Below, in pieces: positions 27,057 through 35,721 of a stretch of 64,000 bases of DNA. Source of the stretch: Belnapia mucosa. Lineage in GTDB: Bacteria > Pseudomonadota > Alphaproteobacteria > Acetobacterales > Acetobacteraceae. The position numbers and the translations under genes were made by a program. The stretch spans positions 372,001 to 436,000 of the forward strand of contig NZ_JAEUXJ010000001.1 in the NCBI RefSeq assembly GCF_016775475.1, written 5' to 3'. Position 1 is the stretch's first letter. Each line of letters opens with the position of its first letter. The notes below the pieces were generated by a model. That model was not told the DNA's origin. It saw only the letters and a list, made by a program, of their open reading frames with translations, and did not search any database.

Positions 27057-28052
27057 ATGCCGGTCAGGCGGTTGCGCTGGGGGTTGGTTGGGCTCGGCTC
27101 CCTGGCGAGGAATGGCATCGTCCCGGCCGCCGCGCGCTCGGCCCATGCGGTCATCCAGGCCGGCGCCACCCGCGACCCGGAGAAAGGCCGTGAATTCGGC
27201 CAACGCCACGGCATTCCCCGCATCCATGCGCGCTACGAGGATTTGGTCACCGACCCGGAGGTGGATGCGGTCTTCGTAATGACGCCGAATGACCGGCACC
27301 GGGAGGTCGTCCTCGCCGCCGCCGCAGCGGGGAAGCCGGTGCTTTGCGAGAAGCCCCTGGCCATGACCGAGGCGGACGCGCAGGCGATGATCGCCGCCTG
27401 CGAGCGTGCCGGGGTCATGCTCCGCCTAGGCCTGCATCTCCGCTTCGAGCGGTTCCTCGATCAGGTGGCGGCGGTGATCCGCAGCGGCGCCATCGGCACG
27501 CCGCGCGCCCTCTCGATCGAGCGCACCGCGCCGCTCGCGGAACGTGCCCCCTGGCGCGAGGATGCCGCGCGCGGCGGCGGCATCCTCTACGATGTCGGCC
27601 TGCATCTGCTCGACCTGGTGCCGCGGCTGCTCGGCACAGACTATGCCGAGGTCGGCGGCCTCGCCTATCCGCCACCGGGTGGGGGGCAGGGGGCCGATAC
27701 CATTTCCCTCCTGCTGCGGATGCAGGATGGGGCGCAGGTAGCGCTGCGCGCTTCGCGGGAGGCCCCGCATTCCGGCAGCGACCTGACCGTGCTCGGCACC
27801 GCCGGCATGCTCCGCACCGGCCCGCTGCGCTGGGTGGAGGAGTTCACCCTGACCGTCACCAATGCCGAGGGGGAGCGGGTGGAGCGCCATCCGGCCAGCG
27901 ATCTCTACCGTGATGAGCTCGACGGCTTCGCGCTCGACCTGGCGGATGGCGGCCGGCGGCTGGGCACCGGGGAAGACGGGCTGCGGCTGGTGCGCCTCGC
28001 CACGCGGGTGGAGCAGGCGATCCGCGAGCACCGCCTGGTGCCGCTGCCATGA
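27057..28052 (+). CDS. Gfo/Idh/MocA family oxidoreductase
   Basis: 331 residues with an N-terminal NAD(P) Rossmann fold (LRWGLVGLGSLARNGIVPAA), the family's EKP motif in CEKPLAM, and the C-terminal alpha/beta domain beginning near GLHLRFERFLDQV. RGGGILYDVGLHLLDLVPRLLG carries the conserved D/H pair. It oxidises or isomerises sugars, inositols or related cyclic polyols. Its stop overlaps the start of the Bug receptor gene (ATGA), so the two are co-translated and the receptor may bind this enzyme's substrate. Confidence 0.93.
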   Translation: MPVRRLRWGLVGLGSLARNGIVPAAARSAHAVIQAGATRDPEKGREFGQRHGIPRIHARYEDLVTDPEVDAVFVMTPNDRHREVVLAAAAAGKPVLCEKPLAMTEADAQAMIAACERAGVMLRLGLHLRFERFLDQVAAVIRSGAIGTPRALSIERTAPLAERAPWREDAARGGGILYDVGLHLLDLVPRLLGTDYAEVGGLAYPPPGGGQGADTISLLLRMQDGAQVALRASREAPHSGSDLTVLGTAGMLRTGPLRWVEEFTLTVTNAEGERVERHPASDLYRDELDGFALDLADGGRRLGTGEDGLRLVRLATRVEQAIREHRLVPLP

Positions 28053-29017
28053 GGCGCGACCCGACCCGCCGCTCCCTGGCCGGGCTGGCCCTGCTGGCGC
28101 CCGTTGCCGCCGCGGCGCAGGAGGTCTGGCCCCGCCGCCCGCTGCGGATGGTGGTGCCCTATTCCGCTGGGGGTATGACCGATACCGTCGCCCGGATGCT
28201 GGCGGACCGGTTGGGCGTGGCGCTGGGCCAGCCGGTGGTGGTGGAGAACCGTCCCGGCCTTGCCGGCACCATCGGCATGGATGTCGTCGCCAAGGCGCCG
28301 CCGGATGGCCACACCATCGGCATGGGCACCACCAACCAGACGATCAATGAGACGCTGCAGCCGCGCCGGCCCTTCCGCCTGTTGGAAGACCTGGTGCCGG
28401 TGGCGATGGTGGACAGCGTCCCCTTCGCGCTCGCTGTCAGCAATGCGCTGCCGGTGCGGAATCTGGCGGAATTCATCGCCCATGCCGCGGCGCATCCGGG
28501 GGCGCTGAACTATGCCTCCTCCGGCCCCGGTTCCGCCCTGCATCTGGCGATGGAGAGGCTGGCCCGTCAGGCTGGCATCCAGCTCCAGCACATCCCCTTC
28601 CGCAACTATGCCGAGGCGCGGACGGCGCTGATGGCCGGCCAGATCCAGGCCATGTTCGACGGCAGTTTCACCCTGGCGCCGTTGATCCGCGCCGGGCAGA
28701 TCCGTGGCCTCGCCACCGGCGGATTGAAGCGCGATCCGCAACTGCCAGAATTGCCCACCCTGGCCGAAACCTGGCCGGGCTTCGAGGCCGGGCTGTGGAA
28801 CGGATTGTTCGGCCCGGCCGGCATGCCCGGCCCGGTCGTCGTCCGGCTGCATGCCGAGGTGAATCGCATCCTGGCCGAGCCGGCGGTGATCGATGCCCAG
28901 GCGGCGCTCGGCGCGGTCGGCCTGCCGATGTCGCAGCCCGCCTTCCGCGACCTGGTCGCCGCCGAGATGCAGCGCCATGCCGAGTTGGTGCGCGCTACCG
29001 GCGTTCAGCCGGATTAG
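28049..29017 (+). CDS. Bug/TctC family tripartite tricarboxylate transporter receptor
   Basis: 322 residues with a Sec-type leader (RRSLAGLALLAPVAAAAQ). Bug features are WPRRPLRMVVPYSAGGMTDTVAR, GQPVVVENRPGLAGTIGMD, PPDGHTIGM and HIPFRNYAEARTALMAGQIQAMFD. These periplasmic receptors deliver carboxylates to TctAB permeases, which are not in the window. Coupling with the Gfo/Idh gene suggests a sugar-acid-type ligand. Confidence 0.93.
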   Translation: MRRDPTRRSLAGLALLAPVAAAAQEVWPRRPLRMVVPYSAGGMTDTVARMLADRLGVALGQPVVVENRPGLAGTIGMDVVAKAPPDGHTIGMGTTNQTINETLQPRRPFRLLEDLVPVAMVDSVPFALAVSNALPVRNLAEFIAHAAAHPGALNYASSGPGSALHLAMERLARQAGIQLQHIPFRNYAEARTALMAGQIQAMFDGSFTLAPLIRAGQIRGLATGGLKRDPQLPELPTLAETWPGFEAGLWNGLFGPAGMPGPVVVRLHAEVNRILAEPAVIDAQAALGAVGLPMSQPAFRDLVAAEMQRHAELVRATGVQPD

Positions 29018-29073
29018 TACGCGCGAGCCCAGGCCGTCAGCGGCAACCCAGCCAGCAGTGCGGTGCCAGTGGC

Positions 29074-30147
29074 TCAGACTCCCGCGATGGCGGCGAGGCA
29101 ATCCACCGGGATACCGACCTCGGCCGCGGCGCCGCAAAGCTCCGTCCAGGTCGGACCGGGCACCGGGATGCCGTCGCGTTGCCGTTCGGCCTTGGTGATC
29201 CGCTCCTTCTCGCCAGCCACGAGCACCGGGTGCTCCGCGCCGGGGGCGGCGGTCTTCACATGCGCGACCATGGCCGCGGTCTCCGCCCGGAAGGCCTCGA
29301 TGTCGCCAAATCGGGCCGGGTCGAGGACCAGGGCGAACATGCCGTTCACGATGCCGCGGTCCTTCGGCGTGGCCGGCTGGTTGGTGCCGCCGCCGGTGAG
29401 GGCTCCGGCCAGGATCTCGCACATCAAGGCGAGCCCCGAGCCCTTGTGCAGGCCGAAGGGCAGCAGCGCACCGCGCGGGCCATCGCCATACATCGCACCC
29501 GGATCGGTGGTCGGTCGGCCGGAACGGTCCACAAGGCTGCCCTCCGGCACCGGCCGGCCGGCGGCATGGGCCACGCGGACCTTGCCGATGGCGATCGCGC
29601 TGGTGGCGAAATCGAGGATCAATGGATATCCTCCGGCCGCGACGGGCGGGATTGCGATGCAGATGGGGTTGGTGCCGAAGCGCGCCTCGCTGCCGCCGAA
29701 GGGTGCCACCACCGGCGGGCCGGAGACGGCATTGACGAAATGGATGGATAGCATCCCTGCCGCCACGGCCTGGTCGCCATAGGCCCCGATGCGGCCGAGA
29801 TGGTGCACGTTCCGGAGCGCCAGCAGCCCCAGGCCGGTATCGCGCGCTGAGGCAATGGCGAGGTCCATGGCTTGCCGCCCGACAACCTGACCGAAGCCCA
29901 TGCCGCCATCCGCTACGATGATGGCGCCGTCCCGCCGCGCCACTTGGATCGCGGCGTTGGGCGCCAACTTGCCGGCCAGCACGTTCAGCACGTACCGAGG
30001 CGCCAGCTGCACGCCATGGCTGTCATGACCTTGCAGGTTCGCTTCCAGCAGGTCTGCCGCGACGATGGTCGCGCTCGCTGGGGCCGTCCCCGCCGCCTGC
30101 AGCATCTCCACGATGGCTGTCTGCAGCCTCTCCGCCTGGATCAGCAT
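29074..30147 (-). CDS. Ldh2/malate dehydrogenase-2 family oxidoreductase
   Basis: 357 residues starting MLIQAERLQTAIVEML, with AAGGA about 10 bases upstream. It belongs to the malate/L-sulfolactate/ureidoglycolate/delta1-piperideine-2-carboxylate reductase fold. Marks are NLQGHDSHGVQLAPRYV (the conserved S-H-G with catalytic His), VHHLGRIGAYGDQA, FGTNPICIAIP, LDFATSAIA and FGLHKGSGLALMCEIL. It reduces or oxidises 2-keto or 2-hydroxy acids with NAD(P). It converges on the Bug gene and its promoter side faces the operator at 30296-30318, so it may share that control. Confidence 0.92.
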   Translation of the reverse strand: MLIQAERLQTAIVEMLQAAGTAPASATIVAADLLEANLQGHDSHGVQLAPRYVLNVLAGKLAPNAAIQVARRDGAIIVADGGMGFGQVVGRQAMDLAIASARDTGLGLLALRNVHHLGRIGAYGDQAVAAGMLSIHFVNAVSGPPVVAPFGGSEARFGTNPICIAIPPVAAGGYPLILDFATSAIAIGKVRVAHAAGRPVPEGSLVDRSGRPTTDPGAMYGDGPRGALLPFGLHKGSGLALMCEILAGALTGGGTNQPATPKDRGIVNGMFALVLDPARFGDIEAFRAETAAMVAHVKTAAPGAEHPVLVAGEKERITKAERQRDGIPVPGPTWTELCGAAAEVGIPVDCLAAIAGV

Positions 30148-30295
30148 GATGGAGGTTCCTTCGCCGCTGGCTTGTATGAGGGGGAGGGTAGGCAAGCACG
30201 AGAGGCAGGGTCAACGTGACCCTTCGCAACTCGACGCTGCCCAACTGCTCTTGACAGCTCTGGCGCCGAGCTGAAAACCTATCACATAACGAACC

Positions 30296-30318
30296 CCGAT
30301 ATCGTAATGCGATATCGG
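30296..30318. promoter_or_regulatory. Perfect 9-bp inverted repeat, operator candidate A
   Basis: CCGATATCG (30296-30304), spacer TAATG, then CGATATCGG (30310-30318). It lies 52 bases before the SDR gene start and in the divergent region with the Ldh2-type gene. A closely related repeat with the same 5-base spacer occurs at 34647-34663. A TTGACA at 30251-30256 may be part of a promoter. Confidence 0.7.
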
Positions 30319-30369
30319 TAATCCGGCATCAGCGCCACACGGTTCCGACCACATTGCGGGAGTACGTCC

Positions 30370-31176
30370 ATGACCGCCTCGCAACGCTTGCAGGGCAAGG
30401 TCGCCATCGTGACCGGGGCAGGCTCCTGCGGGCCGGGATGGGGCAATGGGCGCGCCACGGCGGTGCTCTTCGCGCGCGAAGGCGCCACGGTCATCCTGGT
30501 GGATCTGGACCGGCAGGCGGCAGCCGAGACGGCGGCCTTGATTGAAGGCGAGGGAAATCGCTGCGAAGTCGCGGCGCTGGACGTCCTGGATCTCGACGCG
30601 ACGGTCGCCCTCGCCGAGCATTGCGACAAGACCTATGGCAGGATCGACATCCTGCATTGCAATGTCGGCCGGGGAAGCCCCGGCGGCCCGCTGGAGCTGA
30701 GCGTGGAGCAGTTTCGCCGCGACCTGGACATGAACCTCACCAGCGCCTTCATCGGCTGCAAGGCGGTGTTGCCGGTCATGATCCGGCAGGGCACCGGCGT
30801 GATCACCACGGTGGGCTCGATCGGCGGGCTGCGCCATCTGGGCCACGACCATGTGGGATATTCCGCCGGCAAGGCCGGCCTCGTGCAATTCACGCGGCAG
30901 ATTGCGGGCCAATACGGGCGGCATGGCATCCGCGCGAACACCATCATCCCGGGCATGATGGACACGCCCTTGATGGCGGTGCGGGTGGCGAAGCAAGGCC
31001 ATCGCGGCGACATGGCGGCGCTGCATGAGGAGGCGCGGCGGCGCGTTCCCCTTGGGCGCCGCGGCACCGGTTGGGATGTGGCACATGCGGCGCTCTACCT
31101 TGCCTCCGACGAGGCCGCTTATATCACGGGAACCGAGTTGCTCATCGACGGCGGCTTCATGGTGCAGACCGCCTGA
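30370..31176 (+). CDS. Short-chain dehydrogenase/reductase (SDR)
   Basis: 268 residues. The cofactor loop is an extended form, TGAGSCGPGWGNG (from residue 15). The catalytic residues are S150 (VGSIGG), Y164 and K168 (YSAGK). NVGRGSPGG replaces the usual NNAG. The C-terminus AAYITGTELLIDGGFMVQTA is standard. Substrate unknown. It is the first gene of a two-gene operon with the racemase-fold gene (30-base gap), under operator candidate A. Confidence 0.94.
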   Translation: MTASQRLQGKVAIVTGAGSCGPGWGNGRATAVLFAREGATVILVDLDRQAAAETAALIEGEGNRCEVAALDVLDLDATVALAEHCDKTYGRIDILHCNVGRGSPGGPLELSVEQFRRDLDMNLTSAFIGCKAVLPVMIRQGTGVITTVGSIGGLRHLGHDHVGYSAGKAGLVQFTRQIAGQYGRHGIRANTIIPGMMDTPLMAVRVAKQGHRGDMAALHEEARRRVPLGRRGTGWDVAHAALYLASDEAAYITGTELLIDGGFMVQTA

Positions 31177-31206
31177 GCCCGATCCACACCGACAGGACCC
31201 GACACC

Positions 31207-32070
31207 ATGAGCCAGAGCAATGCCCGCTACCGCTTCCTGATGATCCACGCCTTCAGCCTCAGCGACGAGGCACGGCACCACCTGCGGCCCCAGCATGGCA
31301 GCAAGGAAACGGTGCTGATGAACCATGCCGAGTTGGCGCCCTTACTGTCTGATGTGGACTGGGATCTTCATCCTGGCGCGCGAGCGACCCATGGCGACTG
31401 GCCGGTCGAGCGTCAGGAAGAGTTCGCCATGGTCGGCACGAACCGCTTGCCGATCGTGAAGGAGGCCTGCGAGAGCGGCCGCTACAACGCGATCGTCCTG
31501 CTGGGTGGTGGGGATCCCGGTTTCTTTGCCGCCCGCGAGATCGGCCGGCGTTACGGCATCCCGGTCACCACCTGCGCCCATGCGCAGATGCATCTGGCCG
31601 GCATGCTTGGCCATAAGTTCAGCATCGTGGACATCTCGGAAGTCCACAACATGCAGATGTATCATCTGGTGCGCCAATACGGCTTCACCGATCGCTGCGC
31701 CTCCATCCGCAACATCGACTATCCCCTGCCGCGGCCACCCTATACCCATCCGCATACGCTGCATGGCGAGCACGCGAAGGCGGAGCGCGGCGAGACCTCC
31801 GGCATGCTGGAGGCCGCGGTGGAGGAAGCGGTCGCGGCCATCGAGGAGGATGGGGCCGAGGTCATCATTCTCGGCTGCTCCGGTGCCTTCTGGCTGCAGC
31901 GGCCGCTGCAGGAGCGCCTGGTGGCGATGGGCTGGGAGGTCCCGGTCTTCGAGGGCTATCGCTGCGCCATCGCCATGGCGAAGAGCATGGTGGATCTAGG
32001 TGTCAATTACAGCGGGCTGATGGTGCCGAGCGACCCGCCGCCGCGGTCCCGCCGGCGCAAGATCTTCTGA
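31207..32070 (+). CDS. Asp/Glu/hydantoin racemase superfamily protein with decarboxylase-like Gly/Cys pattern
   Basis: 287 residues with the two-domain racemase fold. The second catalytic cysteine is present (C224, VIILGCSGAF). Where racemases have the first cysteine in a C-F-x-D-P-G motif, this protein has G100 in LLGGGDPGFFAARE. A single cysteine with glycine opposite is the arrangement known from arylmalonate decarboxylase, which protonates one face only. C123 (TTCAHAQ) lies outside the usual position. The protein may therefore be a decarboxylase or lyase rather than a racemase. It shares an operon with an SDR and ends at a strong terminator. Confidence 0.85.
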   Translation: MSQSNARYRFLMIHAFSLSDEARHHLRPQHGSKETVLMNHAELAPLLSDVDWDLHPGARATHGDWPVERQEEFAMVGTNRLPIVKEACESGRYNAIVLLGGGDPGFFAAREIGRRYGIPVTTCAHAQMHLAGMLGHKFSIVDISEVHNMQMYHLVRQYGFTDRCASIRNIDYPLPRPPYTHPHTLHGEHAKAERGETSGMLEAAVEEAVAAIEEDGAEVIILGCSGAFWLQRPLQERLVAMGWEVPVFEGYRCAIAMAKSMVDLGVNYSGLMVPSDPPPRSRRRKIF

Positions 32071-32076
32071 GGCCAT

Positions 32077-32106
32077 GGTGTGCTGCGCCAAGCGGCGCAG
32101 CACACC
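32077..32106. terminator. Strong bidirectional hairpin terminator
   Basis: GGTGTGCTGCGCC (32077-32089), loop AAGC and GGCGCAGCACACC (32094-32106) form a perfect 13-bp stem. It separates the convergent stops of the racemase-fold gene (32070) and the Bug gene (32113). Confidence 0.75.
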
Positions 32107-32112
32107 TGCCCC

Positions 32113-33084
32113 TCAGCGATTAAGGTCCACGCGCTTCCCGATCTCGATCCACTGGGATACGATCTGCGCCGTCTGCACCTGATGTTCCTCGGGCGCGTTG
32201 CAGATTGGTTCATAGCCCATTCCGAGAAGCTTCGCCTTGAAGCCGGGCTCGGTCATGATGGCGCGGAAGGTGTCCGCAAGCTGGGTGCGGATCTCCATCG
32301 GCGTGCCCGCCGGCGCATGAATGCCCCACAGGCTGGCTACATCAACGCCCGGCAGGCCCAGTTCCTCGAAGCTCGGCACGGGCGGCAGGTTCGGATCGGC
32401 CGCCCTGTGCGTCGCGGCGATCGGCCGAACGGTGCCGGCGCGGATGAGCTGGGCACCAGAGGCGAAGCCGCCGAAATTCATCGTGACTTCGCCCCCCAGC
32501 AGCGCCGTCATCGCCGGGCCGGAAGAGCGATAGGGCACATGCACCATCTCAATATCCGCGCGCAGCCCCATCAGGACGCCGGCAAAATGCGTTGATGCCC
32601 CGACGCCGCCCGAGGCGTAGGTGAGGTGCCCGGGATTGGCCTTGCCGTAGGCGATCAGCGACTTGAGATCCTTCGCTTCGAAATCCGGCCGGGTCATCAG
32701 CACAACCGGCGCCTGAGCGAGCATGGTGACGCCGGCGAAATCCTTCGCCGTGTCATAGGGCAGCCTCGGGATGATCGATGGATTGAAGTAGAAGGAGTTA
32801 TCCGCGATGTAGAGCGTGTATCCATCCGGCGCGGAACGCGCCGTGGCCTCCGCACCCACGATCGCGGTGGCATCCGGGCGGTTCTCGACCACGACGGTCG
32901 CATTGAGCTGCTGGCCCAGCGGCGGCGCCAGCAGGCGTGCAAGGATATCCGAGCCGCCACCAGGGGCGCGCGGCACGATGATCCGGATGGGCCGGCTTGG
33001 GTAGCGTTCCTGCCCGCGGGCAAGCCCCGGCACCCCGCCCGCAAAGGCGGCAGTACCGAGAAGGGCGCGCCTATGGATCAGCAT
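32113..33084 (-). CDS. Bug/TctC family receptor
   Basis: 323 residues. The leader is MLIHRRALLGTAAFAGGVPGLARG. Bug marks are YPSRPIRIIVPRAPGGGSDILAR, VVVENRPDATAIVGAEA, APDGYTLYIADN and MVHVPYRSSGPAMTALLGGEV. It is the third gene of a leftward operon after the two SDR genes (50-base gap). With the divergent deacetylase this suggests uptake of an organic acid processed by the SDRs. No TctAB genes are nearby. Confidence 0.93.
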   Translation of the reverse strand: MLIHRRALLGTAAFAGGVPGLARGQERYPSRPIRIIVPRAPGGGSDILARLLAPPLGQQLNATVVVENRPDATAIVGAEATARSAPDGYTLYIADNSFYFNPSIIPRLPYDTAKDFAGVTMLAQAPVVLMTRPDFEAKDLKSLIAYGKANPGHLTYASGGVGASTHFAGVLMGLRADIEMVHVPYRSSGPAMTALLGGEVTMNFGGFASGAQLIRAGTVRPIAATHRAADPNLPPVPSFEELGLPGVDVASLWGIHAPAGTPMEIRTQLADTFRAIMTEPGFKAKLLGMGYEPICNAPEEHQVQTAQIVSQWIEIGKRVDLNR

Positions 33085-33134
33085 AAGGGGATTCTCCTCA
33101 CTCCAAGGGGCGATGGTGTTCCGGACAATGTTCG

Positions 33135-33926
33135 TCAGGGACGTGGCGCAATGGCGTCATCCAGCGGAGGCCCGTTGCCCGCCGGAGATACGGCACCGAG
33201 CGACAGGCCGCCGCAGACATAGAGTGTCTGACCGGTGATGTAGCTCGACCGGGTATCGAGGAAGAAGGACACGGCCTGGGCGATCTCCTCCGGTTCGCCA
33301 ATGCGGCGCATCGGCACGCCCTCCCGCAGCCGCGTCACATCCGGTGCGTTCGGCGGGTTGTTGCGGCTGAACAGATCGGTATTGATGGTGCCGGGGCCGA
33401 CGGCGTTCACCGTGATGCCCTCGGCCGCGAAATCGCGTGCCCAGGACCGCGTGAGCGAGGCCAGCGCCGATTTGGTGGCGGAATAGGCGCTCCGAGTTTC
33501 GCGCCCCATGGCGGCTCGGCTGGTGATGTTCACGACGCGGCCGAACCTTGCCTCCCGCATCCCGGGCAGTACTGCCTGGAGGCACAGTAACGCGCTACCG
33601 AGGTTGAGCCGGTTGAGCCAGCGCTGCGTGTCGCCACTGGAGTCGATGACGTTCTCCCGGCGGGAGGAGCCGACATTGTTCACCAGCCGAAGCACGGCGC
33701 CATGCGCAGCCAGGAGCTGGGCAAGGGCCTTGCGAGCCTCGGCGGGCTGGGTGATGTCGACAGCCTCGAACCCGGCGAGACCCGGGGGAGGGGAGGGATC
33801 AATGTCCAGGCCGAGAACCGCGTAGCCATCGGCAATGAGGCGCAATGCGATGCTCCGGCCGATGCCGCTGGCCACGCCGGTGACGAGGACTGAACCGCCG
33901 TTCAAGGCTTGGCGCTCTTGGATCAT
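33135..33926 (-). CDS. Short-chain dehydrogenase/reductase, complete catalytic set
   Basis: 263 residues starting MIQERQALNGGSVLVTG. The cofactor motif TGVASGIG is at residues 16-23, NNVG near 83, and the triad is S136, Y148 and K152 (YSATK). The C-terminus SYITGQTLYVCGG matches the neighbouring pseudo-SDR (ASITGQVLSVCGG), so the two are paralogues. The start overlaps the stop of that gene (ATGA). The usual SDR dimer or tetramer could therefore be a hetero-oligomer. Confidence 0.94.
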   Translation of the reverse strand: MIQERQALNGGSVLVTGVASGIGRSIALRLIADGYAVLGLDIDPSPPPGLAGFEAVDITQPAEARKALAQLLAAHGAVLRLVNNVGSSRRENVIDSSGDTQRWLNRLNLGSALLCLQAVLPGMREARFGRVVNITSRAAMGRETRSAYSATKSALASLTRSWARDFAAEGITVNAVGPGTINTDLFSRNNPPNAPDVTRLREGVPMRRIGEPEEIAQAVSFFLDTRSSYITGQTLYVCGGLSLGAVSPAGNGPPLDDAIAPRP

Positions 33927-34576
33927 AGCGGGAGGCCGCTTGCGAGGCGGCCGCCACAGACGGACAGGACCTGACCCGTGATGCTGGCGGCGCGTGGATC
34001 GAGGAAGAAGGCAACGGCATGAGCCACCGCCTTGACGTCCGGCTGCGGCAGCATGTGCGGCAGACGGGGAGCACCCGGATCGGCGGCGGGATCGAAGCCG
34101 ATGACGACGACGTTCACGGTCACCAGGAGCGGTGCGAATTCCAGTGCCCAACTGCGTGCCAGCCCGAGCAGGCCACCCATCGCCGCGGCTGCCACTGTGT
34201 TGTGCGCCGGGCCGGTGACGGCGCTGTCCAGGAGGACGACGATGCGGGTGCCCTGATCGGCACCACGCCGCGCCACTAGGTCCCGTGCCATGAGGCCGGC
34301 CGGGACGAGGATGGCATCCAGTGCGTCGATGAAGTCTTCGACCGGGATACGAGCATCGACGCGGTCGAGCACGGGTGGCAGCACCAGAATGGCTGGCGGC
34401 GGCGCCGCGATGGCGGAGGCAGGAATGTCGTCGAGCTGAGCTGGCACGGGCGCATAGCCGGCTTTGGACAGCGTGGCCGCAATGGTCGTCGTGAAGTCCG
34501 TTGGCGTGCCGACCAGCAGCAGCGGGGTTCTGGATTGCTCCGCGGTGGCGGGCACATCGTCAGCTCTAGCCGGCAT
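33923..34576 (-). CDS. Catalytically degenerate SDR paralogue
   Basis: 217 residues starting MPARADDVPATAEQ. The C-terminal half aligns with the next gene's SDR (AVAFFLDPRAASITGQVLSVCGG). The glycine-rich cofactor loop is absent (LLLVGTPTDFTTTIAATL instead of TGxxxGIG), and the active-site Tyr/Lys are replaced by alanines in NTVAAAAMGGLLGLARSW. It therefore cannot work as a normal SDR. A structural partner or regulator of the intact SDR is the likely role, since the genes overlap by 4 bases. A longer reading towards 34861 would run through the operator region and is not supported. Confidence 0.75.
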   Translation of the reverse strand: MPARADDVPATAEQSRTPLLLVGTPTDFTTTIAATLSKAGYAPVPAQLDDIPASAIAAPPPAILVLPPVLDRVDARIPVEDFIDALDAILVPAGLMARDLVARRGADQGTRIVVLLDSAVTGPAHNTVAAAAMGGLLGLARSWALEFAPLLVTVNVVVIGFDPAADPGAPRLPHMLPQPDVKAVAHAVAFFLDPRAASITGQVLSVCGGRLASGLPL

Positions 34577-34878
34577 GGTCAAGGCACAGCTCCCCTCAGC
34601 GCCTGCGAAATGCCGCCTGACCGACCAGGGGCCTTTCCCATCCATCATATCGTCATGCGATATCTTGGCGCATATTATGGTATCAGACGATCGGACCGCG
34701 CTCCGTGTCAATCCTGATCCTGCAGCGCACCATACGGCCCATCTAGAGCCTGGATGCGGCATGCTGCCGTGCTGCGATGGCTTGCGAAGGCGAGGGCGGT
34801 CGGCAATCCTTGCCCGCGATGACGGTGCCAGCGCATGACGCCCGATGCGTTCGGCAGCCATGTTCGAGGAAGCTGATC
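34577..34878. promoter_or_regulatory. Divergent intergenic region with operator candidate B
   Basis: These 302 bases separate the pseudo-SDR gene (leftward) from the deacetylase gene (rightward) and carry no convincing gene. At 34647-34663 lies ATATCG-TCATG-CGATAT, a 6-bp inverted repeat with a 5-base spacer that nearly copies operator candidate A at 30296-30318. TATTAT at 34673-34678 just to its right could be a rightward -10 box, which would place the repeat near the -35 region. Confidence 0.6.
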
Positions 34879-35721
34879 ATGCCACGCCACATCGCCTGCC
34901 TGTCCTTCGACTTCGACACTTGGTCCGGCTTCGCCTCCCGCGGCCTCACCACACCCACGCCCATCTCGCGCGGAGAGTTCGGGGTGATCGGTGCCGGCCG
35001 CATCCTGGATCTGCTCGGCAGCCGCGGCATCCGCTCGAGCTGGTATGTGCCAGGCGTGGTCATCGAAACCTATCCGCAGGCCTGCGAACGCATCGTGGCC
35101 AGCGGGCATGAGATCGGGCATCATGGATGGAGCCATGTGCCGCCGGCCAATCTACCGCCAGACCGCGAGGCGGAGGAGTTCGGCCGCGCCGTGGAGACAA
35201 TCCGCCGCCTGACCGGACACGGGCCGGTCGGCTATCGCTCCCCGGCCTGGGATATCAGCGACCGCACAATCGACCTCGTCCTGCAACATGGATGCCGCTA
35301 CGACAGCAGCATGATGGGCCATGATTGCGAGCCCTATTTCGCACGCCGCGGCGACAAGGTTGCGGCCGACCAGCCGCTGCAATTCGGCGAGACCACCGAT
35401 CTGGTCGAGATTCCGATCAGCTGGTCACTGGATGACCATCCGCATTTCGAGTTCATGCGGACGAAGGAATTCCTGATGCCGGGGCTCGCCAATGCGGGCG
35501 GCGTGCTGGAGAATTGGATCGAGGACTTCGAGTATATGCGCCGCATCACAGAATGGGGGATGCTGGTCTACACCTTCCACCCCTATGTGATCGGCCGCGG
35601 GCACCGCATGCTGATCCTGGAGAAGCTGATCGATGCGCTGGGCGAGATGGATGCTGTCTTCATGACCCTGGACGAGGTGCAGCAGGAATTCCGTGCCAGA
35701 AGCAGCGCGACTAGCGGCTGA
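34879..35721 (+). CDS. Polysaccharide deacetylase (NodB) family protein, PuuE/HpPgdA-like
   Basis: 280 residues with GAGGA 9 bases before the ATG. The NodB metal triad is D13 (SFDFD) with H82 and H86 (H-x3-H in HEIGHHGWSH), and catalytic D11 precedes. GYRSPAWDIS and LVEIPISWSLDD are typical of the HpPgdA/allantoinase-PuuE subgroup, which often hydrolyses cyclic imides or small amides rather than polysaccharides. There is no signal peptide, so it is cytoplasmic. It is divergent from the SDR-SDR-Bug operon and overlaps the IclR gene by 11 bases at their 3' ends. Confidence 0.92.
   Translation: MPRHIACLSFDFDTWSGFASRGLTTPTPISRGEFGVIGAGRILDLLGSRGIRSSWYVPGVVIETYPQACERIVASGHEIGHHGWSHVPPANLPPDREAEEFGRAVETIRRLTGHGPVGYRSPAWDISDRTIDLVLQHGCRYDSSMMGHDCEPYFARRGDKVAADQPLQFGETTDLVEIPISWSLDDHPHFEFMRTKEFLMPGLANAGGVLENWIEDFEYMRRITEWGMLVYTFHPYVIGRGHRMLILEKLIDALGEMDAVFMTLDEVQQEFRARSSATSG

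Noticed and set aside
31207-32070. Aspartate/glutamate racemase identity
   Set aside because: The first catalytic cysteine position holds glycine, so a two-base racemase mechanism is not supported.
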